NCBI GenBank assembly: GCA_023910605.1
Contig: JAAVVV010000001.1
Coordinates: 1,664,698 to 1,728,697 of the forward strand
DNA length: 64,000 nucleotides
Direction: 5' to 3'
From: Bosea sp. (in: a-proteobacteria)
GTDB lineage: Bacteria; Pseudomonadota; Alphaproteobacteria; Rhizobiales; Beijerinckiaceae
Positions 8,433 through 17,004 of the stretch are shown here, piece after piece. The position numbers and the translations under genes are program-made. The number at the start of each line of letters is the position of its first letter. Positions within the stretch are counted from its first letter, which is position 1. Under the pieces are notes generated by a model, which was not told where the DNA came from, searched no databases, and saw only the letters and a program-made list of their open reading frames with translations.

Positions 8433-8446
8433 GTCTTATATAAGAC
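8433..8446. promoter_or_regulatory. Perfect 14-bp palindrome GTCTTATATAAGAC, candidate GntR operator (copy 2)
   Basis: This is identical to the copy at 1785-1798. It sits in the 107-bp region between the gntR start and suyA, so binding here could control both directions, including autoregulation of gntR. Confidence 0.78.
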
Positions 8447-8537
8447 CAAAACATCGGAGCCGTCGAGGGGGCCGCGAAGGATTGTTCGCGGCGGACCGGG
8501 GCGGTCGCTGGATGAAACATGAAACCGGGAGGAATGA

Positions 8538-8825
8538 ATGTCTGCTCCGCATCTGCTCGTGCACGAGCGTGAGGACAATGTCGGCGTGGTGGTGGTGGAA
8601 GGCCTGAAGGCCGGCGTCAGGATGCTGTGCGTCGTCACCCACGACAATTCATCCTTCGAACTGACGGCGAATTCCGATGTGCCGATCGGCCACAAGGTCG
8701 CGCTGAAGGACCTCAAGGCCGGCGACACCGCCATCAAGTATGGCCAGGACATCGGCAAGATGGTCGGCCCCGCCAAGGTCGGGGACTACGTGCACGTGCA
8801 CAACCTCAAGACCAAGCGCTGGTGA
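8538..8825 (+). CDS. suyA: (2R)-3-sulfolactate sulfo-lyase, small subunit (SAF domain)
   Basis: This 95-aa protein is a stand-alone SAF domain equivalent to the N-terminus of altronate dehydratase UxaA. Conserved parts are VPIGHKVALKDLKAGDTAIKYG (residues 49-70) and the terminal HVHNLKTKRW. With SuyB it forms the lyase that splits (R)-sulfolactate to pyruvate and sulfite. The start has a strong GGGAGG site 5 bp upstream. SuyB follows after 171 bp containing a palindromic repeat. The two-gene arrangement, the SuyB sequence and the downstream sulfolactate dehydrogenases favour SuyA over a split altronate dehydratase. Confidence 0.85.
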   Translation: MSAPHLLVHEREDNVGVVVVEGLKAGVRMLCVVTHDNSSFELTANSDVPIGHKVALKDLKAGDTAIKYGQDIGKMVGPAKVGDYVHVHNLKTKRW

Positions 8826-8837
8826 GCGCGGCACGCC

Positions 8838-8965
8838 ATCATTCCGGGGCCGCGCGGCGGAGACCGGAACCGAGGACCACCTGCATTCAGCCTATGTTCC
8901 GCCCCAAGCAACCGGTGTTCATGGGTTCCGGGCCCGACGCCGAGGCGTCGCCCCGGAATGACGCG
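8838..8965. repeat. Intergenic palindromic element (ATTCCGGGG / CCCCGGAAT arms)
   Basis: ATTCCGGGG at 8841-8849 and CCCCGGAAT at 8951-8959 are inverted repeats flanking about 100 bp, filling the gap between suyA and suyB. A compact relative lies at 18700-18729. Confidence 0.6.
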
Positions 8966-8996
8966 GCATCGGCTCCCTGACGAGAAAGATGACATC

Positions 8997-10277
8997 ATGA
9001 CCATTGTCGCCAATTTCGAACTCAACAAGAACCGCCTGGCCAACATCAAGGGCCGCAAGATCGACGTGCCGGGCTTCAAGTCTCCGGTGCTGAAGAAGCG
9101 CTCCTCGGCCAGGCATGACAACTTCATGGGCTGGCGCCGCGAGAACGGCCGCGTCGGCGTGCGCAACCATGTGCTGATCCTGCCCCTCGATGATTTGTCC
9201 AACAGCGCCTGCGAGGCCGTGGCCAACAACATCAAGGGCACGCTCGCCATCCCCCACGCCTATGGCCGGCTCCAGTTCGGCGAGGATCTCGATATCCACT
9301 TCCGCACCCTGATCGGCGCGGGCTCGAACCCGAACGTGGCCGCCGTGGTCGTGATCGGCATCGAGGATGGCTGGACCAAGATCGTGGTCGACGGCATCGC
9401 CAGGACCGGCAAGCCGGTCGTGGGCTTCGGCATCGAGGGCGTGGGCGACATCGGCACCATTGCCAAGGCCAGCTATGTCGCCAAGGAATTCGTGCAGTGG
9501 GCCTCCGAACTCACCCGCGAGAAGTGCGACATCGGCGATCTCTGGGTCTCCACCAAGTGCGGCGAGAGCGACACCACCACGGGCCTGTCGTCCTGCCCCA
9601 CCGTCGGCAACATGTATGACAAGTTGCTCCCCAAGGGCATCCACGGCGTCTTCGGCGAAACCTCCGAGATCACCGGCGCCGAGCACCTGTGCAAGGCGCG
9701 TGCGGCCACGCCGGAGGTCGGAGAGCGCTGGTACAAGATGTGGCAGGCCTACCAGACCGACGTGATCGAGCAGTTCAAGACCTCCGACCTGTCGGACAGC
9801 CAGCCCACCAAGGGCAACATCAAGGGTGGGCTCTCGACCATTGAGGAAAAGGCGCTGGGCAACCTCGAGAAGATCGGCCGCGAGTCGAAGTTCATCGACA
9901 TTCTCCAGCCAGCCGAGACGCCGCAGAAGGGCCCCGGCCTTTACTTCATGGACACCTCTTCGGCCGCTGCCGAATGTGTGACCCTGATGGCGGCGGGCGG
10001 CTATGTCGTCCACACCTTCCCGACCGGCCAGGGCAACGTCATCGGCAACCCGATCGTCCCCGTGATCAAGATCACCGGCAATCCGCAGACCATGCGCACC
10101 ATGCCCGAGCACATCGACGTGGATGTGTCAGGCATCCTGCGCCGCGACATGACCATCCCCGAAGCCGGCGACGCCCTGATCGCCAACATCGTGCGCACCT
10201 CGAACGGCCGCCTCACCGCAGCCGAGGCGCTTGGTCATCGCGAATTCTCGATGACCAAGCTCTATCGCAGCGCGTGA
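8997..10277 (+). CDS. suyB: (2R)-3-sulfolactate sulfo-lyase, large subunit (UxaA C-terminal family)
   Basis: This 426-aa protein is the catalytic-size partner of SuyA in the UxaA/altronate dehydratase family. It carries the family signature [13 protein letters not shown] (about residues 45-57) and long blocks I recognise from SuyB proteins: [53 protein letters not shown] and [18 protein letters not shown]. It cleaves (R)-3-sulfolactate to pyruvate and sulfite in the cytoplasm. The ATG at 8997 gives [13 protein letters not shown]; the frame is open further upstream only through the palindromic repeat. It is second in the suyA-suyB-GNAT-suyZ-slcC-comC run. An altronate dehydratase would be one fused gene with uronate genes nearby, which are absent. 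Confidence 0.88.
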   Translation: MTIVANFELNKNRLANIKGRKIDVPGFKSPVLKKRSSARHDNFMGWRRENGRVGVRNHVLILPLDDLSNSACEAVANNIKGTLAIPHAYGRLQFGEDLDIHFRTLIGAGSNPNVAAVVVIGIEDGWTKIVVDGIARTGKPVVGFGIEGVGDIGTIAKASYVAKEFVQWASELTREKCDIGDLWVSTKCGESDTTTGLSSCPTVGNMYDKLLPKGIHGVFGETSEITGAEHLCKARAATPEVGERWYKMWQAYQTDVIEQFKTSDLSDSQPTKGNIKGGLSTIEEKALGNLEKIGRESKFIDILQPAETPQKGPGLYFMDTSSAAAECVTLMAAGGYVVHTFPTGQGNVIGNPIVPVIKITGNPQTMRTMPEHIDVDVSGILRRDMTIPEAGDALIANIVRTSNGRLTAAEALGHREFSMTKLYRSA

Positions 10278-10289
10278 TGCCCATGATCG

Positions 10290-10370
10290 TCATTGCGAGG
10301 AGCGAAGCGACGAAGCAATCCAGCTGCGGCAAGCGCCGTTCTGGATTGCTTCGCTGCGCTCGCAATGACA
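10290..10370. repeat. Interspersed palindromic repeat (GTCATTGCGAG...CTCGCAATGAC)
   Basis: The left arm begins GTCATTGCGAGGAGCGAAGC at 10290 and the right arm ends CGCTGCGCTCGCAATGAC at 10370, with GCAATCCAG / CTGGATTGC continuing the pairing inward. This is the family of palindromes scattered widely in alphaproteobacterial genomes. It separates suyB from the GNAT gene. Confidence 0.85.
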
Positions 10371-10380
10371 GTTTGGCGTG

Positions 10381-10938
10381 ATGACACCGCAGCTTCAACT
10401 CGTTGCGCCGTCTCGCACTCATCTGGATGCTTACACGGCGGCGCTCAGGACAGGCTGGTCGCCCTTCGCCGCGCGCGACGTGTCCCGCGAGCATCTTGAT
10501 GCGATCAGCAGGGACGCCGAGGCGTTCATCCTCGACCAGAACCGGGTCGAGGGCGGCGTCATCACCCTGCCTGACGGATCGAGCCGGCCGCGCCTGCCGA
10601 TGAAGATGCGCTGGATGTGGGACGGCGATTTTTGTGGGGCGGTCAACCTGCGCTGGCAGAAGGGCACGGACGCGCTGCCGCCCTACGTAGCAGGCCATGT
10701 CGGCTATACGGTCGTGCCCTGGAAACGCCGTATGGGTCATGCGACCGCTGCGCTCGGCCTGATCCTCTGCGAGGCGCGGTCCGTGGGGCTTGGGAAGGTC
10801 GAGATCACCACCCATCCCGACAACGAAGCTTCCCGTCGCATCATTGAAGGGCATGGCGGCCGTTTCGTAGAGGAGTTCGTCAACCCGCACTACGGCGACA
10901 GGCCGCAGCTGCGTTACACGATCGATCTGGCGCCATGA
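10381..10938 (+). CDS. GNAT-family N-acetyltransferase embedded in the suy operon
   Basis: This 185-aa protein has a GNAT acetyl-CoA-binding region (VGYTVVPWKRRMGHATAALGL, about residues 105-125) followed by the typical beta5 / alpha4 segment KVEITTHPDNEASRRIIEGHGG. The ATG at 10381 is used; a GTG at 10378 is in frame. Its stop overlaps the start of the exporter gene (ATGA, 10935-10938), so it is translationally coupled to a sulfonate-pathway gene. The acceptor is unknown. Its function in sulfolactate use is not established; it may be a passenger or act on an amine linked to the pathway. Confidence 0.8.
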   Translation: MTPQLQLVAPSRTHLDAYTAALRTGWSPFAARDVSREHLDAISRDAEAFILDQNRVEGGVITLPDGSSRPRLPMKMRWMWDGDFCGAVNLRWQKGTDALPPYVAGHVGYTVVPWKRRMGHATAALGLILCEARSVGLGKVEITTHPDNEASRRIIEGHGGRFVEEFVNPHYGDRPQLRYTIDLAP

Positions 10939-11990
10939 CGACCTTGAGCCTGCCATCCGCCGCCATGGTCCGGAAGCTCGCCCCAGGCATGCTGCTGTCG
11001 CTGGCGGTGGCGATTGCGTCCTATCTCGCCGCGCCGCTGCTCAAATCGCTGACCGGCGGTCGCCTCGCGCTACCGGACATGGTGATCGCCCTGATCATCG
11101 GCATTGCGCTGCATTCCACCGTGATGACGCCTCGCTTCGAGCCGGGCATGACCTTCTGTGTGAAAAAGCTGCTGCGCTGGGCCATCGGTCTGCTGGGCCT
11201 GCGCATCGCGCTGGGGGACATCATTGGCCTCGGCCTCGGTGTGGCCATGCTGGTCGTGGCCTCGATGATCCTCACGGTCGTGGCCGCCATCTGGCTCGCC
11301 AGGGTGCTGGACCGCGATGTGGGTTTCGGCGCGCTCGCGGGTGCGGCCAATGCGGTCTGCGGCGCATCCGCGACGCTGGCGGCGGCGACAGTGGTGCCCG
11401 ACTACAAGCGCAAGAGCGCGGACATCGCCTTCACGGTGGTGATGGCGAACGCGATCTCCACCATCGTGATGCTGGCCTATCCGCCGCTTTGCATCTGGCT
11501 GGGCCATGATGCGCGCACCACGGGCATCATGCTCGGCGCCACAATCCATGACATGGCGCAGGTGGTCGGCGCGGGCTATGCCGTGTCGGAGAGCGTCGGC
11601 AACACAGCCGTCATCGTCAAGCTCTTCCGCGTTTTCCTGCTGCTGCCGATGGTGCTCGCCATCGGCTGGTATTTCGTACGGCAAGGCGAGGCCACCGGCG
11701 AGGCCAAGGTGCCGGTGCCCGTCTTCGCGCTCGTCTTCCTGGGCCTGTGCCTGCTCAACAGCGTGATGATGGCGAGCCCTGCGCTCTCTGCTCCGGTGGG
11801 GTATCCCGTCATCAAATCCGTGCTTGGCGAGGCTTCCAAATGGGGCCTTCTGGTCGCCATCGCCGCGCTCGGGCTCGGCACCTCGCTCAAATCCATCCTC
11901 ACCATCGGCTGGCGCCACATGGCCGTGTTCATGGGCGCCACGCTGGTCATCCTGCTCGTCATCCTGGCGGGCCTTCGCCTTCTCGCCTGA
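10935..11990 (+). CDS. suyZ: YeiH/PSE-family exporter (SuyZ-like, putative sulfate/sulfite exporter)
   Basis: This 351-aa integral membrane protein has about ten hydrophobic segments and the family marks of the putative sulfate exporter (PF03601, YeiH) group: MVIALIIGIALHS, LLRWAIGLLGLRIALGDI, GAANAVCGASATLAAA and GATIHDMAQVVGAGYAVS. In sulfonate degraders the SuyZ member is placed with suyAB and is thought to expel the sulfate or sulfite left after desulfonation. Here it is coupled to the GNAT gene upstream and lies 9 bp before slcC. The family is certain; the transported ion is inferred from context. Confidence 0.82.
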   Translation: MTTLSLPSAAMVRKLAPGMLLSLAVAIASYLAAPLLKSLTGGRLALPDMVIALIIGIALHSTVMTPRFEPGMTFCVKKLLRWAIGLLGLRIALGDIIGLGLGVAMLVVASMILTVVAAIWLARVLDRDVGFGALAGAANAVCGASATLAAATVVPDYKRKSADIAFTVVMANAISTIVMLAYPPLCIWLGHDARTTGIMLGATIHDMAQVVGAGYAVSESVGNTAVIVKLFRVFLLLPMVLAIGWYFVRQGEATGEAKVPVPVFALVFLGLCLLNSVMMASPALSAPVGYPVIKSVLGEASKWGLLVAIAALGLGTSLKSILTIGWRHMAVFMGATLVILLVILAGLRLLA

Positions 11991-11999
11991 GGGACAGAC

Positions 12000-12932
12000 A
12001 TGCCCGACATCGTCATCACCGAATTCATGGACGAGGCCGCGATCGCCGAAGGCCTCAAGGGGCATGACGTGGTCTATGACCCCAAGCTCGTCGACAAGCC
12101 CGAGGAACTGGCGAGCCTTCTGGGGGACGCGCGCGCCATCATCGTGCGCAACCGCACCCAGGTGCGCGAGCCGCTGCTGGCTGGAGCCCCGAAGCTGAAG
12201 GTGGTCGGCCGCCTCGGCGTCGGGCTCGACAACATCGACATGGTGGCCTGCGCCGCCCGGTCCATCGCGGTCCATCCCGCAACCGGCGCCAATGACGTTT
12301 CGGTGGCGGAATACGTCATCACCGCCGCGCTGGTGCTGCTGCGCCGCGCCTGGTTCGCCACCGACCGCGTCGCGAATGGCGGGTGGCCGCGCAACGACCT
12401 GATGGGCTGCGAGATCTCGGGCAAGACGCTCGGCCTCGTCGGCTTCGGCGCTATCGCCCGCGAGACGGCGATGCGGGCGCGGGCGCTGGGCATGAAGGTC
12501 GTCGCGCATGACCCTTTCCTGAGGGCGGATGATCCGGCCTGGGCCCGGCTCGGCGCCACGCCGGCCGAGCTGCCCGCTCTGCTGCGCGAGGCCGATGTCG
12601 TCTCGCTGCACGTGCCGCTGACCGAGCGCACCCGCGGCATGATCGGCGCCGGCGCGCTTGCCTCGATGAAGCGCAGCGCCATCCTCATCAACGCCGCGCG
12701 CGGCGGGGTGGTGGACGAGCCCATGCTCGTCTCTGCCCTGAAGGACGGCGTCATCGCGGGCGCGGCGCTCGATGTTTTCGATGTGGAGCCGCTGAAGGGC
12801 GAGCAGGCGGCGCTGTTTGCAGGCTGCCCCAACCTCATCCTTACCCCCCACATCGCCGGCGTGACGGAAGAATCCAACGTGCGCGTCAGCTGGGTTACGG
12901 TCGAGAACGTGAAGCGGGCGCTGGCCGGATAG
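12000..12932 (+). CDS. slcC: D-isomer-type 2-hydroxyacid dehydrogenase, probable (S)-sulfolactate dehydrogenase
   Basis: This 310-aa NAD-dependent dehydrogenase of the SerA superfamily has the cofactor motif GLVGFGAIARE (about residues 143-153). Its catalytic residues are the Arg in NAARGG, the Glu in DVFDVEP and the His in TPHIAG. In sulfolactate degraders SlcC oxidises (S)-sulfolactate to sulfopyruvate, and the present N-terminus (IVITEFMDEAAI) and IVRNRTQVRE resemble those proteins. It follows the exporter gene by 9 bp and precedes comC. Together with ComC it would invert the stereocentre of sulfolactate for SuyAB. Activity on an ordinary 2-hydroxyacid is the alternative. Confidence 0.82.
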   Translation: MPDIVITEFMDEAAIAEGLKGHDVVYDPKLVDKPEELASLLGDARAIIVRNRTQVREPLLAGAPKLKVVGRLGVGLDNIDMVACAARSIAVHPATGANDVSVAEYVITAALVLLRRAWFATDRVANGGWPRNDLMGCEISGKTLGLVGFGAIARETAMRARALGMKVVAHDPFLRADDPAWARLGATPAELPALLREADVVSLHVPLTERTRGMIGAGALASMKRSAILINAARGGVVDEPMLVSALKDGVIAGAALDVFDVEPLKGEQAALFAGCPNLILTPHIAGVTEESNVRVSWVTVENVKRALAG

Positions 12933-12937
12933 CCGGG

Positions 12938-13042
12938 CTGTTGTCCCCGGCTTGTCCGGGGCGCGGGAAGGGAACCCCTTGCCGACTCATCGCGCCCTTT
13001 ACCGGATCCCTTTCCCGATGCTCGCTGCGTCGCCGGGATGAC
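12938..13042. repeat. Intergenic palindromic element with GGGAAGGG core
   Basis: The element contains TGTCCCCGGCTTGTCCGGGG, CGGGAAGGGAACCCC and, inverted further on, GGATCCCTTTCCCGATGC with CGCTGCGTCGCCGGGATGAC. It fills the slcC-comC gap and shares its inner core with the element at 23300-23395 and its outer arm with that at 3820-3918. Confidence 0.55.
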
Positions 13043-13057
13043 ACTGGAGATGATGCC

Positions 13058-14029
13058 ATGACCACGCTTTCGATCCCCGACGCCATCGCCCATGTCGCAG
13101 CCCTCTTCACGCAGGCCGGCGTGTCCCCCGCCAATGCACGCTCCGTGGCGACGGCGCTGGTCATGGCCGAGGCTGACGGCCTCAAGGGTCACGGCCTTTC
13201 GCGCGTGCCGAGCTATCTCGCCATGGCCCGCAACGGCAAGATCGACGGCAAGGCCGTGCCGGTGGCGACCCAGCCCCGGCCCGGCGTGCTCGCCATCGAT
13301 GCCAGGGACGGCTTCGCCTATCCGGCCATCGATCTCGCCATCGACCGGCTGCCGGCCGTTGCCCGCGCGCAGGGCGTCGCCATCGCCCCGATCAGCCGAT
13401 CGAGCCATTGCGGCGCGGCCGGCCTGCATGTCGAGAAGCTGGCCGATGCTGGCCTCGTGGCCCTGCTCTTCGCCAACACGCCGGGCGCGATGGCGCCCTG
13501 GGGCGGCTCGCGCCCCGTCTTCGGCACCAACCCCATCGCCTTCGCCGCGCCACTTCAGGGCCGCGAGCCCGTGGTCATCGACATGGCGCTGTCCAAGGTG
13601 GCGCGCGGGCCGATCATCGCGGCCAGGCAGAAGGGCGAGAGCATCCCCGAAGGATGGGCTCTCGACGCCGGCGGCAAACCCACCACCGATCCGGCCCAGG
13701 CGCTGGCGGGCACCATGGTGCCGCTCGGCGACGCCAAGGGCGCCACGCTCGCCATGATGGTCGAGATCCTCGCCGCCGCGCTGGTGGGCGCGAACTTCGC
13801 CTTCGAGGCCTCGTCCTTCATGGATGACAAGGGCGGCCCGTCCCGCACCGGCCAGCTGATCCTCGCCATCGATCCCGTCGCCATGGGCGGCGACGGGTTC
13901 GCCGCGCGGATGGTTGCGCTCGCCGCAGCGATCGAGAGGCAGCCCGGCACGCGCCTTCCCGGCTCACGACGCGCGTTATTGCGTATGAAATCCGAAAATG
14001 ACGGCATGAAAATGCCGGAATTTGACTAA
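13058..14029 (+). CDS. comC: Ldh/malate dehydrogenase-2 family enzyme, probable (2R)-3-sulfolactate dehydrogenase
   Basis: This 323-aa protein belongs to the malate/L-lactate dehydrogenase (Ldh_2) family, a fold distinct from ordinary lactate dehydrogenases. Family marks are the early ADGLKGHGLSRVPSY segment (about residues 34-48), ISRSSHCGAAG and PWGGSRPVFGTNPIAFAAP. ComC interconverts sulfopyruvate and (R)-sulfolactate with NAD(P)H. The ATG at 13058 has GGAGA 8 bp upstream. It is the last gene of the run; the next gene follows after 126 bp. The tail after LPGSRR is short and AT-richer. Confidence 0.82.
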   Translation: MTTLSIPDAIAHVAALFTQAGVSPANARSVATALVMAEADGLKGHGLSRVPSYLAMARNGKIDGKAVPVATQPRPGVLAIDARDGFAYPAIDLAIDRLPAVARAQGVAIAPISRSSHCGAAGLHVEKLADAGLVALLFANTPGAMAPWGGSRPVFGTNPIAFAAPLQGREPVVIDMALSKVARGPIIAARQKGESIPEGWALDAGGKPTTDPAQALAGTMVPLGDAKGATLAMMVEILAAALVGANFAFEASSFMDDKGGPSRTGQLILAIDPVAMGGDGFAARMVALAAAIERQPGTRLPGSRRALLRMKSENDGMKMPEFD

Positions 14030-14155
14030 AATACGCATGTATTTGCAATTCGTTCAGGGTTTCTGACCACAACTTGACGTCGGCTGACAATCGGCCATGC
14101 TTGATCCGCAACGGCTATCGTGCCGTGGCGGATGATGGTCCCTGAGCAAGGCGCA

Positions 14156-15202
14156 ATGACCGAATCATCGGCAGTCATGGGCGAACTGAAGGTTAGCCTC
14201 GCCGCGGCTGGCGAAGGGCGGCGCGACGACATCCTCGTCAAGATCGCAGATCTGTTCGAGGGCGTGTCGCATCTGCTCGATGAGGGCAGCGTCGACACCT
14301 TCGGCTTGATCTTCGTGTCCCTCATCCCGGTCTGCTCGGAGCAGGCCAAGGCGCATCTTTCGGACGCCATCGCGCCTAACCCGCGCGCGCCCGGCGTGGT
14401 GATCCGGCACCTCGCCTTCGATGATTCCATTCTCGTCGCCCGGCCGGTGATCCGGCTGTCGCCGCTGTTGCTCGACGAGCACCTTCTGGCCCTCGCCACG
14501 GTGAAGAGCCCGGCCCATCTGCTCGCCATGTGCGAGCGCGCCAGCCTGGCCAGCCGCGTCACAGACGTCATCCTTTCGCGCGCAAACGGCGAGATCATGG
14601 TGGCGCTGGCCGCCAATGCCGGCGCCCGGTTCTCCGAGCGCGGTCGCATGAAGCTCGCCGAGGCAGCGCTTGATGATGGCGGGCTTTATGATGTGGTCGT
14701 GAAGCGCGAGGACCTCGCCAATGGGCTGGAGGCTGGCGATGGAGCCGGCCTCTGGCAGGGTCAGCCCACGCCTGCTGGGTTCATCCCATCGGCGCACATG
14801 CCGGCGGCGCATGAGGGCGACGAATGGCCCGCCCCTCAGCCGGCAGACGCCCTGCGCGCAGGCTCTGGCCCTCAAGTGCCGGAAACCGACCGGCTGCTGC
14901 GCGAATTGCTGGCCGAGGACAAGATCGACGCCGCGATTGGCGCGCTGGCCCATAAGCTTGGCTTCAACGTCCAGCCGGTCGCCAAGGCCTTCTCTCTCGA
15001 CATCCATGGCGGCTTCCTCACCTACGCGCGGGCCGTGCCGCTGACCTGGGACACGACCTTGCGCTTCCTGATGAAGCGCTATGCGGCAGGACATGTGACC
15101 CCGCGCCTCGAGCGCTCGCAGGCCGATTTCCAGCGCCTGGCTGTCGATGATGCGCGGCGGGTTGCCTCGCTGCTGGCCGAACACGGCTCCAGGCCGACCT
15201 GA
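14156..15202 (+). CDS. DUF2336 domain-containing protein
   Basis: This 348-aa cytoplasmic protein of unknown function is mostly helical and matches the DUF2336 family, which is nearly confined to Alphaproteobacteria. The first 180 residues have HEAT-like helical pairs (DILVKIADLFEG, VVIRHLAFDDSILVARPVIRLSPLL, DVILSRANGEIMVALAANAGARFS). A low-complexity linker at about 200-245 leads to the C-terminal domain (LLRELLAEDKIDAAIGALAH onward). The ATG at 14156 has AAGG 6 bp upstream; the frame is open to a GTG at 14120. It is not obviously linked to the sulfonate genes before it or to ade after it, which is convergent. Confidence 0.75.
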   Translation: MTESSAVMGELKVSLAAAGEGRRDDILVKIADLFEGVSHLLDEGSVDTFGLIFVSLIPVCSEQAKAHLSDAIAPNPRAPGVVIRHLAFDDSILVARPVIRLSPLLLDEHLLALATVKSPAHLLAMCERASLASRVTDVILSRANGEIMVALAANAGARFSERGRMKLAEAALDDGGLYDVVVKREDLANGLEAGDGAGLWQGQPTPAGFIPSAHMPAAHEGDEWPAPQPADALRAGSGPQVPETDRLLRELLAEDKIDAAIGALAHKLGFNVQPVAKAFSLDIHGGFLTYARAVPLTWDTTLRFLMKRYAAGHVTPRLERSQADFQRLAVDDARRVASLLAEHGSRPT

Positions 15203-15246
15203 AGACGCCGGGTTCGCCGCAGCCGATGGCGGCGTCCTTGCCGGCG

Positions 15247-17004
15247 TCACCCCGGCCCGGCCTCCACCAGCGCGAAGCGGTCCACGTCCACCAGCCCCTT
15301 GTCGGTGATCTTGAGGTGCGGGATCACCGGCAAGGTCAGGAACGCCACCTGAAGGAAGGGTTCGGCCAGCGCCACGCCGAGGGCTTGGGCGGCGGCGCGC
15401 AGCGGGATCAGCGCGTCATGCACCTGCTCGAAGCTGCCATCGCTCATCAGGCCGGCTATGGGCAGGGCGAGTTCGGCCAGCACAGCGCCTTCATCCGCCA
15501 CGCAGAATCCGCCGCCGAGTGCGACAAGCCGGTTCGCCGCCGCCGCCATCGAGGCCTCGTCCACGCCGACCACGCACAGATTATGGCTGTCATGGCCCAC
15601 CGACGAGGCAATGGCGCCACGCTTCATGCCGAAGCCGTGCACGAAGCCCGTCGCGATGCCGTTGGTCCTGCCATGCCGCTCGATGACGCTGACCTTGACG
15701 ATGTCCTGCGCCAGGTCGATTGCGGCAAGGCTCCGGCTGTGATCCCCGGCGCCTCCGGCGCCATCCGGGACGACGCTGCTGGTTGGCAGCGAGCGTTTCA
15801 GATGCTCCGTGATGATCTTGCCTGGCACGACGCCGATGACGGATGTCTCTCCGCTGGCTGCCGCGACATGGAAGTCATGCGCGACGAGCTTGCGTGACCT
15901 GACGCTGCCCTTGCCGACGCTGGCCACCGGCCCTCGCGCCGCGAAGGCTTCGTCTGTCGCCAGCTTCCCGCCAGCCAGCGTGAGCGAGACGCGGCAGTCG
16001 GCGAGATCGTCGAGCAGCACGATGTCGGCGCGCTTGCCCGGCCCGATGAAGCCCCGGTCGCTCAGCCCGAAGGCCCGTGCCGCCGAGAGCGTGGCCGTGC
16101 GGTAGACCGCGAGCGGATCGCGGCCATGGGCGATGGCCGTGCGGATCATGTAGTCGATATGGCCTTCCTCGGCGATGTCGAGCGGGTTGCGGTCATCGGT
16201 GCAGAAGGCGAGGAACGGCGAGGTGTCCCTGTCGATCAGCTCCAGCAGCGCGTGCAGGTCCTTCGAGACGGAGCCCTCGCGGATCAGGATGTGCATGCCC
16301 TTGGCGAGCTTCTCGCGCGCCTCGTCGGCGTTCGTCGTCTCGTGGTCCGTGCGGATGCCGGCGGCGAGGTAGCCGTTGAGCCGCAGCCCGCGCAGCAGCG
16401 GCGCGTGGCCGTCGACGTGCCGTTCCGAGAAGGCGCTCAGCTTGTCGAGGCAGCCCGGATCACGGTGAAGCACGCCCGGAAAATTCATGAACTCGGCCAG
16501 CCCGATGACCTTGGGATGATCCATGAACGGCACCAGGTCGGCCGCCGAGAGCGCTGCGCCGGCCGTCTCGAGATGCGTGGCGGGCACGCAGGACGAGAGC
16601 TGCACGCGCAGATCCATCACCATCCGCTCGGCGCAGGCGAGGAAATAACGGATGCCGTCAGCGCCCAGCACGTTGGCGATCTCGTGCGGATCGCAGATGG
16701 CCGTGGTGACCCCGTGCGGCAGCACGCAGCGTTCGAATTCAAAGGGCGTGATGAGCGACGATTCGACATGGCAATGCGTGTCGATGAAGCCCGGCACGGC
16801 AATGCGGCCCGCGGCGTCGATGCTGCGGTGGCCCTGATAGCGCCCATGCGTGCCAACGATGGTGTCGCCCATGATGGCGATGTCGGTGTCGATCAGCGCG
16901 CCCGAAACGAGGCAGAAGAGCCGCGCATTCGTGATGACGAGATCGGCGCGCGCATCGCCCGTGCCGGCCGCGATGCGGGAAGCGAGGGTGCCAGGCGAGA
17001 TCAT
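15247..17004 (-). CDS. ade: Adenine deaminase
   Basis: This 585-aa metal-dependent amidohydrolase converts adenine to hypoxanthine and ammonia. Metal and active-site motifs are [13 protein letters not shown] (about residues 71-83), [20 protein letters not shown] and FCTDDRNP, and the length is normal for Ade. It is divergent from xdhABC across a 170-bp gap. Hypoxanthine is the substrate of xanthine dehydrogenase, so the two transcription units form one purine-salvage/catabolism module. The start is ATG at 17004 ([10 protein letters not shown]). Confidence 0.93.
   Translation of the reverse strand: MISPGTLASRIAAGTGDARADLVITNARLFCLVSGALIDTDIAIMGDTIVGTHGRYQGHRSIDAAGRIAVPGFIDTHCHVESSLITPFEFERCVLPHGVTTAICDPHEIANVLGADGIRYFLACAERMVMDLRVQLSSCVPATHLETAGAALSAADLVPFMDHPKVIGLAEFMNFPGVLHRDPGCLDKLSAFSERHVDGHAPLLRGLRLNGYLAAGIRTDHETTNADEAREKLAKGMHILIREGSVSKDLHALLELIDRDTSPFLAFCTDDRNPLDIAEEGHIDYMIRTAIAHGRDPLAVYRTATLSAARAFGLSDRGFIGPGKRADIVLLDDLADCRVSLTLAGGKLATDEAFAARGPVASVGKGSVRSRKLVAHDFHVAAASGETSVIGVVPGKIITEHLKRSLPTSSVVPDGAGGAGDHSRSLAAIDLAQDIVKVSVIERHGRTNGIATGFVHGFGMKRGAIASSVGHDSHNLCVVGVDEASMAAAANRLVALGGGFCVADEGAVLAELALPIAGLMSDGSFEQVHDALIPLRAAAQALGVALAEPFLQVAFLTLPVIPHLKITDKGLVDVDRFALVEAGPG

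Noticed and set aside
8997-10277. Altronate dehydratase UxaA
   Set aside because: The split small/large genes, close resemblance to SuyB blocks and the sulfolactate dehydrogenase and exporter genes downstream point to SuyAB; no uronate genes are nearby.
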